A stretch of DNA of 64,000 nucleotides from Cercophora sp. LCS_1 (Eukaryota; Ascomycota; Sordariomycetes; Sordariales; Lasiosphaeriaceae): assembly GCA_036250225.1 (NCBI GenBank), contig JAPZLL010000028.1:388765-452764 (forward strand), given 5' to 3'. The notes under the pieces were generated by a model. It did no database searches and was not told the DNA's origin. It worked only from the letters and a program-made list of their open reading frames with translations. Below, one piece after another: positions 23,049-35,200 of the stretch. Each line of letters begins with the position of its first letter. The first letter of the stretch is position 1. Both the position numbers and the translations under genes were made by a program.

Positions 23049-25519
23049 TCATTCTTCACCGAGATTACAAAGCGCCTCCCAAACTTTATCCTCATCCCTC
23101 CGCGCCAAGCTGGATATTTCCTCCCTGGCATCAATCTCAAGACTCCTCGTAACTCCCTTGGTTCTACCTTGGCAGGTTGACTTGGAACATCCTCGACTGT
23201 CCCAACCCCTCATGTCGACGATAGCGAGCCCATCACCAGCAATGTTAACCCACTCAGACTCTTCATCCTCGTCCCAGACTGCACCCCCCCTACGATGGAG
23301 CAGAGCCATATCCCGACAGGTGATGATGATCAACTGGAACATGGCGCAGTTGTACAGCTCCCTCGTCGATAAGGCCTCTGCAACCCCCTTCCACTTGGCC
23401 ATCGCTCCAACTCGGTCTCCCGATGCGACACACGCTAGCCCGTCGTAAAAGATGGCAGCAGGGATGGACAACTCCCCTTTTTCAACTGCGCCATTGACAC
23501 GAAGATAAGCAGCGTGTCGCGCATATCCTGCCGACGTGAGTATCGAATTCTTGATGGGAAAGCCTCCTCCAGCAAGCCGTGTCAGGGGATCCTCACATGG
23601 GATACAGCATCCATGACGATGGCGAATGAGGCGGCTTACCATTCCCGCCGCCGTTGTCGCTAGATCAGCACGATGGAGGAGAGACCAAAGCTTTGCGCTC
23701 TGGGTGAAGTTGTTGCACCCAAGCTCGTAACTCGTCTCACGATCTAGAGCTACTCATTTTTCTGCGGGCCTGTGCTCTCTGATGATCGCTCGAGCGGTTG
23801 CTTTGTCTCCAAGCCTGAGGAGCTCGTCACAAATGTTGATCAGCAGCGACAGCCGGGTGATTTTCGACTGGGCGAACGCAGGTCAGGATTGAACCATGAT
23901 GTGGCGAACCCAGACGCGGAAAGACCGGAGGCGTGTGCCTTGGAGTCGGTGTTGCTGAAGCAGCGGGTCTTTTCGTTGTTGACGAAGAAGTCGTAAATTG
24001 ACTTGATTGACGCTGTGTCATCCGTGGGCAGAAGTTTCGAGATTCCGTCCGTCTCAACCAGCAGCTTCATAGCCTCGTCTGCGTCCTCGGTGTCCCTTTC
24101 TTTGCTGTGGGCTGCGGCGAGATTGCAGAAAAACTTGGCGCAACTAGGAGGCTCCGAGCTGTGAGCGCGGGTCCAAAGGCCCCCAACGACGCTCAAACTC
24201 CATGCATCTTTGAGTTTGAGCATAAGTTCGAGTCCGTTTATGGGAGAAGCAGAAATGTTTCGCAGGGTTTCCTCGGCCTGGGTGCGTTGTCCTGTCATTG
24301 CAAGACCATAGACTCGCTGCGCTACCCATCGCGAGAAGCCTCTGCAGTAACAGCCCGCGTGGTCTCCTTGGCGGAGCCATGACGCCGCTTCAAAGATTCG
24401 TAAGGCTGTTTCATGGAACCCGTTGTAATTTGCCCAGTTGCTGATGCCAAGCAGGGCGTCGCAAGTGCATGTGGTGTATCAGACAGGAGTTTGGTCCAGC
24501 TTGAGTGGCTGTTGACTTTCGTTGTCAGTCGGCGCTCGAATTCCAAGATCAGGTCGTGGGCAACCTGTCATTCCGGCTCAGAGTCAAGAGCGCCCATGAG
24601 GCCAGATGATCGTCTGCAGGTAGGATTCAGGATAGCTAGGCTATACGCCGCGTGTGGCGTCTGGGCAAGGATTTTTATGGCCCGTAGATACAACGGTGAC
24701 GAGTCTTCTTCATGTGCGTGACCTCTGGCAAAGGAGGCTAGAGCTTCGTCGCAATTGTTCTTGTCCTTGGTCCTTTTGAGGGCGATAGCACTGAGCTCGA
24801 GGGCCAGCTCGTAGTCACCATGGATCATCCCGCTCCATTGCGTCAAGAAATAGACTGCAAGAATAGGGAGTGCCTGCGCCACGGACAGAAGGAAAACCGC
24901 GGTGGGATCCAGTCGGACGTGCTTGAGGAAGTTGAAAGCTCCCGGCAAGTGGTTATGGATGAGGAGAAGCCCCTTTTGGGCAGCAGACAGACCCCCAAGG
25001 GATCGCAGCATGGCGTTCATGTGAGGCGTAAGGTCTTTTTCATCGGGTAGGGTAGCAGTCGCAGTCACCGTCTGCTTCCGAGCTACTGGCTCGGATGTTG
25101 GCTCATCGAACTGAGAGTGCAATATGTCACTGATGACACTTGCGTCGCCTGTGCCCTGGTTGATCGCTTTCCATGCGCATATCATCGTGATGGCCATATC
25201 CCAGCTTTTTGTTCTGGCGTCCGTCGGCCCGAGCTCGGAAACACGCCTCGACAACTCAGCGCAAGGCTTTTGGTAAATGACGTCCAAGAGTGACCCCTGA
25301 CTTTCCGTCCCGAAGCAGGCATACCACCTGTCCAACATGGGGAGGAGCAACTGCATGTCTCTCTCGGTTTCTCGCGCTTTCAAGTTATTCATTTCCAAGA
25401 TTGGGTACTCGACCCAGCCACCAAAAGCCGGAGATTCAACGAACTGAGTAAGCCCGGCGGCAATCTCGAAGCCACTGTCATTGCTGCATTCGAGGATATG
25501 AAACAGCCTTTACACGACC
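23049..25519 (-). pseudogene. 5'-truncated, decayed gene for an alpha-helical protein
   Basis: A continuous protein-like signal runs from 25519 down to 23049 but is broken. There is no start codon or 5' exon. In-frame TGA codons lie at 24568-24570 (after SEPE) and 23754-23756 (after PAEK), with clear coding sense continuing beyond each. The frame shifts near 24455 and the pieces near 23870 do not join cleanly. The translated pieces are rich in Leu/Ala helices (for example ALELSAIALKRTKD and ISNWANYNGFHETALRIF), suggesting helical repeats such as TPRs. I do not recognise the family. Alternative: a live gene with unseen introns, which two in-frame stops make unlikely. Confidence 0.6.
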
Positions 25520-26112
25520 CTAAAATCGACACCACGAATTCCCCTTTCCTTCTTTGGGACTGAGCAGTTGCCGCCTTGGCCTGAGCTAGGCTGAGCTAGG
25601 CTGAGCGACGGGGTTACAGTTCTATGCTGCCTCGGTTATAGTTGCCACGGGCCCAAAATGGCGGTGGAGTTATGAGGACCCAGTTTTGGGACCTCTACTA
25701 CCACTATCTAGCTGCGCTTTCCTTTACTCCAATTAAAGGAGAAAAAAAAACCTGTAATTTTAATACGTCGATAAATTATATATATTATATTTGGATTCTA
25801 AATTGTAGTTCTCCACCTTTTCTAGCGTTTAAAGCTGTAATGCAGGTTACTGCGCCCGGGGACGAGGATAGGGGGTGTACTATAAGATAGCGGCTCGTGT
25901 AGTAGGGGGGTGGGTAAGTGATCAATTGAAGCCTGCCTTCTACTTTCTGGCTCCGCCAGAAAGCTTTTGTTATACTGGTAGTATTGTTGTGATGTTTGTC
26001 AGTTCGCCAGCCCAATTCCGTTCAGCTCCGCTCAGCTCCCCTCAGCCGTACGGTGATTCCCTACTTCTCCGCCATCCAAAAAAAAAAAACTCGACAAAAC
26101 TCCTCTGTCCAC
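25520..26112. other. AT-rich intergenic island with short tandem repeats
   Basis: From 25730 to 25920 the sequence is strongly AT-rich (a run of A at 25743, then TA-rich sequence to 25800), unlike the GC-rich genes around it. A 10-base unit CTGAGCTAGG repeats from 25581 to about 25606. No gene is seen. This may be remnant transposon sequence at the border of the metabolite locus. Confidence 0.5.
25581..25606. repeat. 10-base tandem repeat, about 2.6 copies
   Basis: CTGAGCTAGG occurs twice in tandem followed by CTGAGC. It lies just upstream of the broken gene. No function is evident. Confidence 0.7.
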
Positions 26113-27409
26113 CTAAGCAGTCCTTTCAAAGCCCTGCCTCGCCATAAGCGACTTCTTCACCCCCTCCAAATCCACACTCAGCTCGGCCTCCTGCAAACTT
26201 TGCGCGACCGCCTTGGCGCCCCGCTCCACCATCTCGGTATTATACGCCTCAAGACCCTCCCCCTTCTGCAACGCCTTAATAAATAAGTGTGCATCCAAAA
26301 CCGCATGCTGAAAGCCCTGCCCGCGGTACGGCAGCATAGGATGGGCGGCGTCGCCCACCAGGGTAACCCGCCCGCCGTGGGTGTCGAATCCCAGGGAGGG
26401 CGTATAATACTTCATCTCGTCGATGAAACACATAGTGCTGTCATCCTCCTTTGCCCAGTCGATCTGGCTCTGGAAGGGCTCGATGAGGTCTTTGGTGGTT
26501 TCCTTGATGTAGCGCAGGGCCTCGGTTCCTTGACGGGCAGGCGGGTCGGGGAATGCACCGCGGCGGAAGATTTTGGCCCAAAAGATAGACCAAGTGGAGA
26601 GGTCGGGCGTGGGGGCGTACATCGCTGGATGAAGTTAGGTTTGATAGGTAAGTGTGAAAAGAGGAAAAGGGAATCAACATACTGCCCGTGCCAACAAAAC
26701 AAGACGCGCCCATCATGATTGTTGCAACAGGGTGGAAGTTGTGGACTGGTTCGACTTTTGCGGCATCGTCGTGACGCATGATGACTGTGGCTATGTAGTA
26801 CGCCGAGGGAACGATATTGGCCTTGGGGTCCCTGTGAAAGAGCAGCGAGCGCACGGTGGAGGAGGCACCGTCGGCTCCGAGAACGAAATCGGCTTGGACG
26901 GTTGCGTTGTTGGCGAAGGTGAGGGTTACGTGTTCGGCGGTGGAGGAGATGTCAACGAGCCTCTTGCCCCACTGGACGTTAAGGCCTTCCGAGAGGACCT
27001 GGCGCAGGAGTTGACGCGACACGCGACGACTGCCCAGCATGGGGCTCTTGAACATAAGCTCGCCGGTGACGCCATTGAAACAGGGGAGGCACTCAACCTC
27101 AGGCGTGAATTCGACGCGGGGGTTGCAGAGTGCCTTGACGAGATTGGCGCGAACGGCCTCCGGGAGCAGGTTGTTGAAGGTAGGTAGCGCCCAATGAATT
27201 GCGATGGTCCAATCTCGAGGACGGGCGTCAAGCTTCTCTTCCGATTCGAAGATCACGACGTCGAAACCGTTCTAGGGTGGTTAGACCAAGTACGACGGAG
27301 GATGTAAACAAGGTACTACCTTTTTCAAACCATGGGCTACAAGCATTCCTGTGAGGCCAGCGCCGACGACGGCGACCTTGGCGGCCTTCTTTGACTCTAG
27401 AGAGGCCAT
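26113..27409 (-). CDS. FAD-dependent monooxygenase, group A (salicylate hydroxylase-like)
   Basis: Exons 27409-27320, 27271-26683 and 26624-26113 sum to 1191 bases (396 residues). The Rossmann dinucleotide motif is VAVVGAGLTGMLVAHGL at residues 12-28. The middle motif GADGASSTVRSLL and the second FAD motif GDAAHPMLPYRGQG at about 317-330 are both intact. The enzyme should hydroxylate or epoxidise a substrate using NAD(P)H and oxygen, in the cytosol. It points away from the PKS start but lies just 1.9 kb from the PKS end, with the AT-rich island on its other side, so it is a good candidate tailoring enzyme for the PKS product. The exact reaction is not predictable. Confidence 0.9.
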
Positions 27410-28854
27410 TTGGCGATGATGACGAGGCTAAAGCGTCCAAACCTGGGATGCTTGCGCTTTAGTCGGTAATGCGACGGAGGGGGTAAATGGCAGCAGAAAA
27501 GAGGGGTATGAAGACAACAGCTCATCCGACTTGGAGCGAATATGCCTGACCGGGCACCAGAAGAAGTGCAACTTTAGCCAAGCGGCAAGGCGGGGTAATA
27601 GCTTATCAGTGCAGAGCGGGTTGCATGAACATTTCTCAATGAGTCTTGCATGCTCCCGAAAGCTCCTGCATTATATGTAGCATTGTGTCTCTCCAATAGG
27701 AAGACCGCCTTGGGGCGCAGGACGTTCAAAAGCCCGCATGTTCCCCACCGTCCGTCTGCTCTCCCATAAATAAGCCAGCGAGGGCCAGACTAGTATTTTG
27801 GTTAGTCGCTAACAACTAGCGAATCCCTGGTGTTATAGTTTTTGGCACTTGATCACATTTGGCTCTATGACCTTGTCAATGATCCTCACCCTGTCTGTCG
27901 TATTGATTGGTTGCCATGTCGCTGGGTGCTAGGGTTCCAGGGTGAGCGTACCCCCGCACTTAACCCGCGCTCTTGCTTTGTGGCCGAAGGCGATATCTAG
28001 GAGCCCTAGAATCTTTCAGCTGTATTGGCAACTTAATTCCTCCTTGGTGTCCCTTGTCAAGGAGAGACACCTGCGCTGGATGATGTCGTGATTAGTTCAG
28101 TATTAGAATTAGCGGCTTGGCACGAATCGGGGAATATGTGATAGTCTTCTGACTGCGTAAGTGGCAAATGTATGAGCGAAATTCTGCCGGTAGAAGAGGT
28201 ACGAGACATAGCAGAAATAAGATCTAGGCTTGGGCCATGTGTTTTCGGATTATCCCGCGCCTTCGACTTCTCTCAGCGCTCTTCTCTCCAATTAGCCCAT
28301 CACCTCTTCTAATTGCCAGCTATAATCGTCTCCTGCGCTCTCTATTGGTGTCGTATTCGCTGTTGTGTTGAAGGTGGTTGAAGGGATCGCCATTGATGTT
28401 TTGAGGGGCTGCCGCGGAGCTGAAGCCCGACGACGCGCCGTGGCTGATTCCCCGCCGTTATCGTTGTGATTGACTGGCGGCTTTGTGTGTGTCTTGGCGG
28501 GGGTTTCCCCTCAGGGGAAACTAGCTCCCGAGCTGGGTAGCGCGAGCGGCCCGTGATCAAGAAGAGGCGGTCATCGCCAGAGTGAACAAGAATAAGATCA
28601 TCTCTCGTAACGTGTGTGGCCCAAACACACTACTCCTTAGCTCCGATCCATCAACTTACGGCCGCAACCGCGGCGTCACCCCGGAGTCTGACTAGCCGCG
28701 CCACGGGTTGCAGCCGCAAGGTCCTGACTTCGAAGGCTGACGAGCTCTTAAGATGAGGTACAAATACTCCAACCCCCCGGCAAAATCGGCAGACTTCCCA
28801 CTTCCCGCTCAACCAGCAAACAACTCATTGTCAACTTAACCATAATCAATCAAG
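27410..28854. other. Intergenic region between the FMO and PKS genes
   Basis: No substantial gene is seen in 1.4 kb. The part near 27410-27850 should hold the FMO promoter. The part 28600-28854 looks like a fungal promoter and leader on the plus strand (pyrimidine-rich and CAA-rich leader ending AATCAATCAAG), in front of the tiny open frame at 28855. Several CGG/CCG triplets, the half-sites of Zn2Cys6 regulators, lie at 28660-28710. Confidence 0.4.
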
Positions 28855-28977
28855 ATGGCTCTCAATAAGCCGACCAACTCTTTCCTGACCAGTGGCGCTG
28901 GTTCGACAGTATTGAAAGTCATTGAGCACCCTTCTGTACTAGAGAGGTACTCTAGGTGGGAGAAGTTCCCAAACTAG
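28855..28977 (+). CDS. Possible 40-residue open frame with a promoter-like leader
   Basis: A Met-initiated frame of 40 codons ends in TAG at 28975-28977. It begins MALNKPTNSFLTSGAG and ends RYSRWEKFPN. Its main support is context: the preceding leader (about 28800-28854) is rich in CAA, CTC and pyrimidines as in expressed fungal genes, and the start context CAAGATGGCT is favourable. It may be a true micropeptide, or the 5' remnant of a longer gene cut off by rearrangement. No signal peptide or family match. Low confidence. Confidence 0.25.
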   Translation: MALNKPTNSFLTSGAGSTVLKVIEHPSVLERYSRWEKFPN

Positions 28978-29035
28978 AAGGGCCAAAAAGAAACACCCCA
29001 TGTTTTCTCCTGCTAGTCTACCTCTCTGAGGGCAA

Positions 29036-29107
29036 TGCGAATGGGAATCGAACCCGCACCACTCAGCCTTGCATGTCCTAGGGCCGGTCGCAATGTTGTC
29101 AACAATG
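29036..29107 (-). other. tRNA-like fragment (T-arm), probably not functional
   Basis: On the minus strand the sequence GCGGGTTCGATTCCC matches a tRNA T-loop with TTCGATT. About 45 bases upstream, ATTGCGA can pair with the downstream TCGCATT like an acceptor stem with one mismatch. The distance between them is too short for normal D and anticodon arms. This is best seen as a degenerate tRNA-derived fragment. Confidence 0.25.
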
Positions 29108-29259
29108 GGTTGTTATCCTAAATAAGCCGTTGCAGCTGGTTCGCCGACAACCAACGCCCCTACCAGTGAATTTCTTCCAGCTTCCAGCGCCGGGTGCTAA
29201 GTCCTCAGCCTCGCGCAGCCTCTGACCGTTCATCACCAACTCCCAGACGACATCCAAGC

Positions 29260-32200
29260 TCAAAAAGCTTCAACATGCTTCTCCCTCAACTTCTCCGCAA
29301 CCATCCCTCCCAGCTCCTTCATGCTATTGCTCCCCATCAGCTCCAAAACCGTCACCTGCAACCCCATGGCCTGACGAAACCACCTGCGAAGCTCAATCGC
29401 CGCCAGGCTATCCATGCCCATTTGCGCAAGGCCCAAGCTTAAATCCACCGACGCACCCGGCTTGAGCAGAAAGTCCATCACCTTGCGCCCTGTTTCAGTC
29501 GCGAGAAACTCCACATTGGCTTCATCGCCTAGCATCTCGGCAGCCGTTGCGCCGCTCTCTGCCAAGCGGTCCATGAATCTCTTGAGGGACGACGATTCAC
29601 TTTCGTTTGACGAGTTAGGGCGGAGGGATCTGTTGTGATAAAACCCCATTCGCGGGTCGCGGCGCCAGTTGGTCGGGTTCCGATCGTCAGCAAGGTGGAG
29701 CTGGGAGCTAGATCGCATTCCCATGACGATGTGCCCTCTGCTTTGCCACTCCTGAATATGTCCTGCGGTGATTGGTTGCTCCGACGAGGGCGGGCGCTGT
29801 TCAAAGAGGCTGGCTTCGACACAATCCAGAAACTCACGCTCCCCTAGCATGTAATTGCCCTGGGCCATAACGCTACGCTTTGCGTATGCGTTGTCGGCCA
29901 CATATCCCACGTCTTCAATTGGGCAGATACTCAGGACCGATGCGGGCAAACTAAGCGAGTGACGGTACCGACAAAAGGCCTCAAGAAACATACATCCAGC
30001 CTTGTAGTTGGCTTGGCCAGGTTGATCCACCACAGTCATGGTGGAGGAGGCGAGCCAGAAGAAGTCCAGAGGAGTCTTGAGCAGGGCGTTGTGCAGATTC
30101 CATGTCCCGGTTACTTTCGGCTCGACAGCAGCAGTCCAGTCTTCGTGCGAAATGCTGAGAAACGGCGAGTCTCTTTGTACCATGGCGAGCTGGAAGGCGC
30201 CTTTGATGGGAGCCGGCGCCGCTGCAATTGCTTTATCGACATCTTCAGCTCTGCTCACGCTTCCTGAGACCATAACGGCGCACGCGCCCATTGACTCCAG
30301 CTCCTGTGCAAGTTCCTTGCTTTCCTTGCTAGTGCCCGCTTTTCGAGAGAGGAAGACAAGACTCTTCGCTCCCCGCTCGACGAGCCAAATAGCCAAGGAA
30401 CGACCAAGACCACTGGCGCCGCCAACGAGCAAGTACGCAGCGTCAGCCCGGAAAGACATGGGCCGTCGCACAGGAACTGGATTGAGAGCCGCGGCCTGTT
30501 GGGGGATGTTGAGAACTAGCTTGCCAATGTGCTCCCCTGCGCGTAGATGTCGGAAGGCATGCTTCGCGTCGAGGGCTTCAAACTCGATGATCGGCTCGAT
30601 AGGCGCGATGAGACCCTGCTCGTAGTAGAGGAGCATGCGCTCGCAATAGCTGTTTCGTCAGCCTGACATCAAAACATATGGAAGGGACTGCACCTACTCT
30701 CTCATGATCCGTGGCTGGTTGTCAGCCATGTACGCGATGTCAATGCCGCAATAAGATCGATGATCCAAGAAGAGACTCATATCCAACTTGCCGCCGCCGG
30801 TCAGATCCCGCTTGCCCAGCTCCAGCAGCTTCCCACCACGAGCCACGCACTTCCAGCTTGCATGAAGGAGCTCGCCAGCGAGGGAGTTCAACACTAGGTC
30901 CACGCCCTCTCCATTTGTGGCATTCATGACTCCGTCAAGAAACTTTGCATCCCGGCTCCTGAAGATCCTGTCCCTGGGGATCCCATATTTTTCCACCAGA
31001 TACTGCGCCTTCTTGTCGTTCCCGACGGTGCAGTACACCACCACGTTTCCAACCATGCGGCAGATCTGAAGCGCTGCCAAGCCAACACCCCCACAGGCCG
31101 AGTGGATGAGCACGCTCATACCTTTAGAGAGATGTCCGGTGTCTAGCAAAGCTGATATGACGGTCGAATAGACGGCTTGCATCGTCGCGGCCTGCTTGAA
31201 CGACATGCGATCCGGAATGCGCATAACGTGCACGCAGTCCGTGATCACCTTGGTAGCGAATCCGCCGGTGCAACTCATAGCCATGACGCGGTCGCCGACC
31301 TGTAACCCGTCCACACCTGCACCAAGACGGCTAACCACGCCAGCTACCTCCATAGTTAACGGAAGGCTTCCTGGACCAGACCATGCGATAATGCCGCCCG
31401 CGAAGACAACATCGCGGAAGTTGATGCCTGCGTTGTGGACTGTGACCTCGACATGTCCTGCAGGGACAAACGCAGGTAGCGGTCTCCTCTCCCACGTAAG
31501 AGAGTCCAAGACACCAGGCTGGGTAACGTTGAGTACTGCGGCTGTTTCGGCCCCTGGAATTGTATCCGCCGCTTGGATGCCAAGCCGGGTGGTCTCGTCC
31601 ACTAGAAAAAACGGGCGATACCGTCCAATCTGGATCAGCCCGTTGTGGATGGCGAACTCTTTGTCGCTCTCGAGCGTGTTAGTATCCTGTGCAGTACGAA
31701 GCTTGCGTAGGACATGGAGGATATGAGAGGAAAGGCAAGGGTCGGACGGTTCTATCTCGAGAGTCGCAAAGCTCAAGGCCAGCTCGGAGCGGACGGTTCG
31801 GGCGATAGCAAGACTTGCGGCCGCATGAGGATTTTTGCAGGTGATCTGAACCGGGGGTATCAACCAAAGCATATTCTGCCGTGGTTGAATTCCCTGGATG
31901 GTCCTCTGGAAGCTGGCTAGGGTGTCGGCCGTGACCTCCGCGAAGAGGCTCATTTCAAGGTCAAGCAGGGATATGATGTCTGTATCCGCATCCGGTGGGG
32001 ATTCTGACAGCCCGCAGGTCGATATTATCCATCCTTCCTGAGCGAATGCGTCCTTGAGACTTCCAAGAAGAGCGGAATCCGGAGCTGATGTCAGGAAGGA
32101 CACCTTTCGTTGCGGTTCTTGAACAGGCTCAACATCCTTTCCGCTTCTGATGACGCAAATCTTCTGGTACTCGGGAGCATCCGCATCGTACCGGACTGTG

Positions 32201-35200
32201 TCAACACCCCTGAAGCCGGAAGACTTCAATTCTCTGTCCCACCTCTCCACGCCCACACACGGCCCGTCAATCCGGCCATCGCTCTCCCCTAGCCACCAAC
32301 CTATGAAATTGCCAAAGATAAAAGTCGAGGTCCGAGTTGTGCTGCATACCTCCGTCATCACAAGCATCCCTTCCGGCTTCAACAACCAGGCCAAGTTTCG
32401 TAACGTCTCCCGTAGGCAGGGGGTGGCATGCACCACGTTAGCGGCCAGCACAAGATCGTATGTTTCCGGTTCGAACCCCTGTTCCTTGGGGTCCCGGCTG
32501 ATGTCAAGCACTTTGAACTCAAGGTTCTGTGCATAGGAGAACCGTTCTTGAGCGGCAGGGAAAAAACCCGCACTGATGTCCGTGAAGGTGTAGCAGCTGT
32601 AGCTTGGCAAGGCGGCATCGTGATCCAAACTGCGAAGAATGGTATGGGTGGTACCCCCAGTGCCAGCCCCAACTTCTAGAATGCGAAGCTGTGGGCGAGA
32701 ATGCGACAAAGTGCGGATGAATGGCGAGTAATCAAAACTGGCGACGTCATAAATTCGAGCAAGGAGCTTGTCGTGCATGAGTGTCTCGAGGGTGTCGACC
32801 GAACCTGTGAAGATGCCCTCGATGTTGTCAAATACACGCTTGATTCCCGTGGCCATAGCCGGATGGGGAAGGCCCTCTAGGCGTGCGCTAAGGGTGTGAA
32901 TGAGGTTGAGGCGCTCTCCGCTCGTGAGGCGGCACAGATCCCTGGGATGAGGAACAAGCTCGTAGGTGCCCAATTCCGCGAGAGCAATCTGCTTGTTGAG
33001 CCAGCTTCGGAATTTGGCGAAGTGTGGCTGGCAAGGCTCCAGCTGTTGCAAACGAGGCGCCGATTCCAGAATAATAAGAAGTTGGAGCTCTTCAAGTAGC
33101 CGGATTTGTTCCTCATCGATTCTGGGCGAAATGAACAATTGAGCATGGTCGACGAAGTCGAAATGAGGCATCCAGTGCAGGCGAGCGGCAGCATGGACGT
33201 CGTCATCATCGGCAGGATTGGCTGGGCGGCCATCGATGCGGCGCATTTGAATGCCCTCAGCTCGTAGGACAACCTGGCCGTTTGCCTGGCACTCTATAGC
33301 AGACCTTTCTGCTCGGCCAAACTCGTTCCATGCCTTGCCTTCCAACGGAGAGCCCATCGGGTCGTTGATCTCGAGATGTTCGATAGCAACCGGAAGTGAC
33401 AAATCGATCATTCTGCGAGATAGGCCTTGTGATTTTGCAGAAAGGAATAGCTGCAGACAAGCGTCGATGGCGGTAGGATGCAGCGTAAACGCGGTCGCAG
33501 AAGTCCCGACATCTCTCACAACTGGCAGTGGGATGGTGCCCCTGGCTGTTTCCCCGGCCGTGGATGTTCTCACAGCCTCCAACCAACGAAAGGCAGGCCC
33601 AAAGTTGTACCCAGCTTTTGCCATGGCGTTATACCTCCTGAGTTTTGGGAACGACCGTGGAAGCTGCTCCATGGCCTGCCATCCAGGGGTGCGGGGCCGC
33701 TCATCGTTTTTGGTCGGCTTGGCCTGCCCGTCACAGTGCCTCGTCCAAACATTCCCGGACAAGCTTGCAATGCTAAACTCCCACCACTCCGACTCCACCT
33801 CATCGCTCAACATGTGCCGCTTTAAACTGGTTACGACCTCCAGCTCAGCTTCGATGGGTACCAGCATGGCGGCGTAAACGGTAGGCCTTCTGACTTGGTA
33901 GCCCATGCCTTGTGCACCGCCAGTGAGTTGCCTCACAGCCTCACCCACCATTGAAGCATATGCAGCAAAGGGGAACACGACATCACTCTGAATCTTATGG
34001 TCTGCCAACCACGGCTCGTCTTCAAGACGGAGGATATGCCTCCACACGGGCTCGGTACTGGACGACTCAGGGATGCGATTCCCAAGCAGACAATGATTGG
34101 CGTACGAGCGGTGCCTCCAGGCTCGCGAGATTCGAGATTCGGACCATAGAGCCGTGGAGGAGTGGTCCCAGGGATAAGGAGGGAGGCCGGCAACTGATCT
34201 GCCAGTGGGGAACATGGAATTGAGCTTGAGGGGATAGTTCAACTGGAACAGGCGGCCGATGGAAGAGAGGAATGACTCCTGCCCGTCGTTTCCGCGTGTG
34301 AGGGATGGTACATATTCGCATGCCATGGCTAGAGAGGATAGAATTTGGCGTAGAGGACCGGCCAGGGTGGAATGCGGACCAATCTCCAGGAGTGATGGCG
34401 TGGTAGTGGACGAGAGGTCGGAGAGGAGGCATGTCACGGCTGATGAAAAGCGTACAGGGGACGTCAAATTCTGACTCCAGTATTTGGCGCCCAGGTTGGC
34501 ATCCTCCGCGACCAATTCGGCTGTCACAGAGGAGAAGAGTTTGGCGGTGACGCGACGCTGGAGGTGCGGTTTGGGTATGCCGGCCTCCTCTAACAGCTGG
34601 ATGTATTCCTTGCTCAGAGGCGTCATATGGTGCGAGTGGTAGGCCATGTCGACCTTAAGTGGTCGCGCAAGAATATCTGGCTGGTCTTTCTGGATTTTCG
34701 CCAGCACCTCGATCAATGTCTCCCTGTCGCCAGAGATTGTCGAGCTTGAGGGGCTATTTTCGCAAGCAAGAACAACCTCTCCCTTGCGAAGGAATTTGGA
34801 CACATCGTGAGCGCCCAGACCCACAGCCACCATGCCGCCATCAAGTTTGTTGTTCTTCATGACGAAGCCGCGGTAGTAAGCGATGGTGATGGCATCTCCC
34901 ATGGTAAGATACCCTGCAGCGTATGCTGCGGCAATCTCGCCGCTCGAATGGCCAACAACGGAGGAGGGCATGACACCTAGAGCGGAATATGCATTGGAAA
35001 GGGCGATTTGAAGGGCGGTGCAGAGCGGCTGGGCGAGCGACGCTTTGTGGATTTCACTCGTCGAGGCAGGGGCTAGTAGTTGGTCTGGCAACAGTTAGTC
35101 CCGGGAGATGTGAGGCAGTCGGGTTGTAGGCCGACGACTCTTGACCCTTGTGAGAGGCCTAAGTCCAGAGCGTACGATTGGAGCCCCCCAGACGAGGCAA

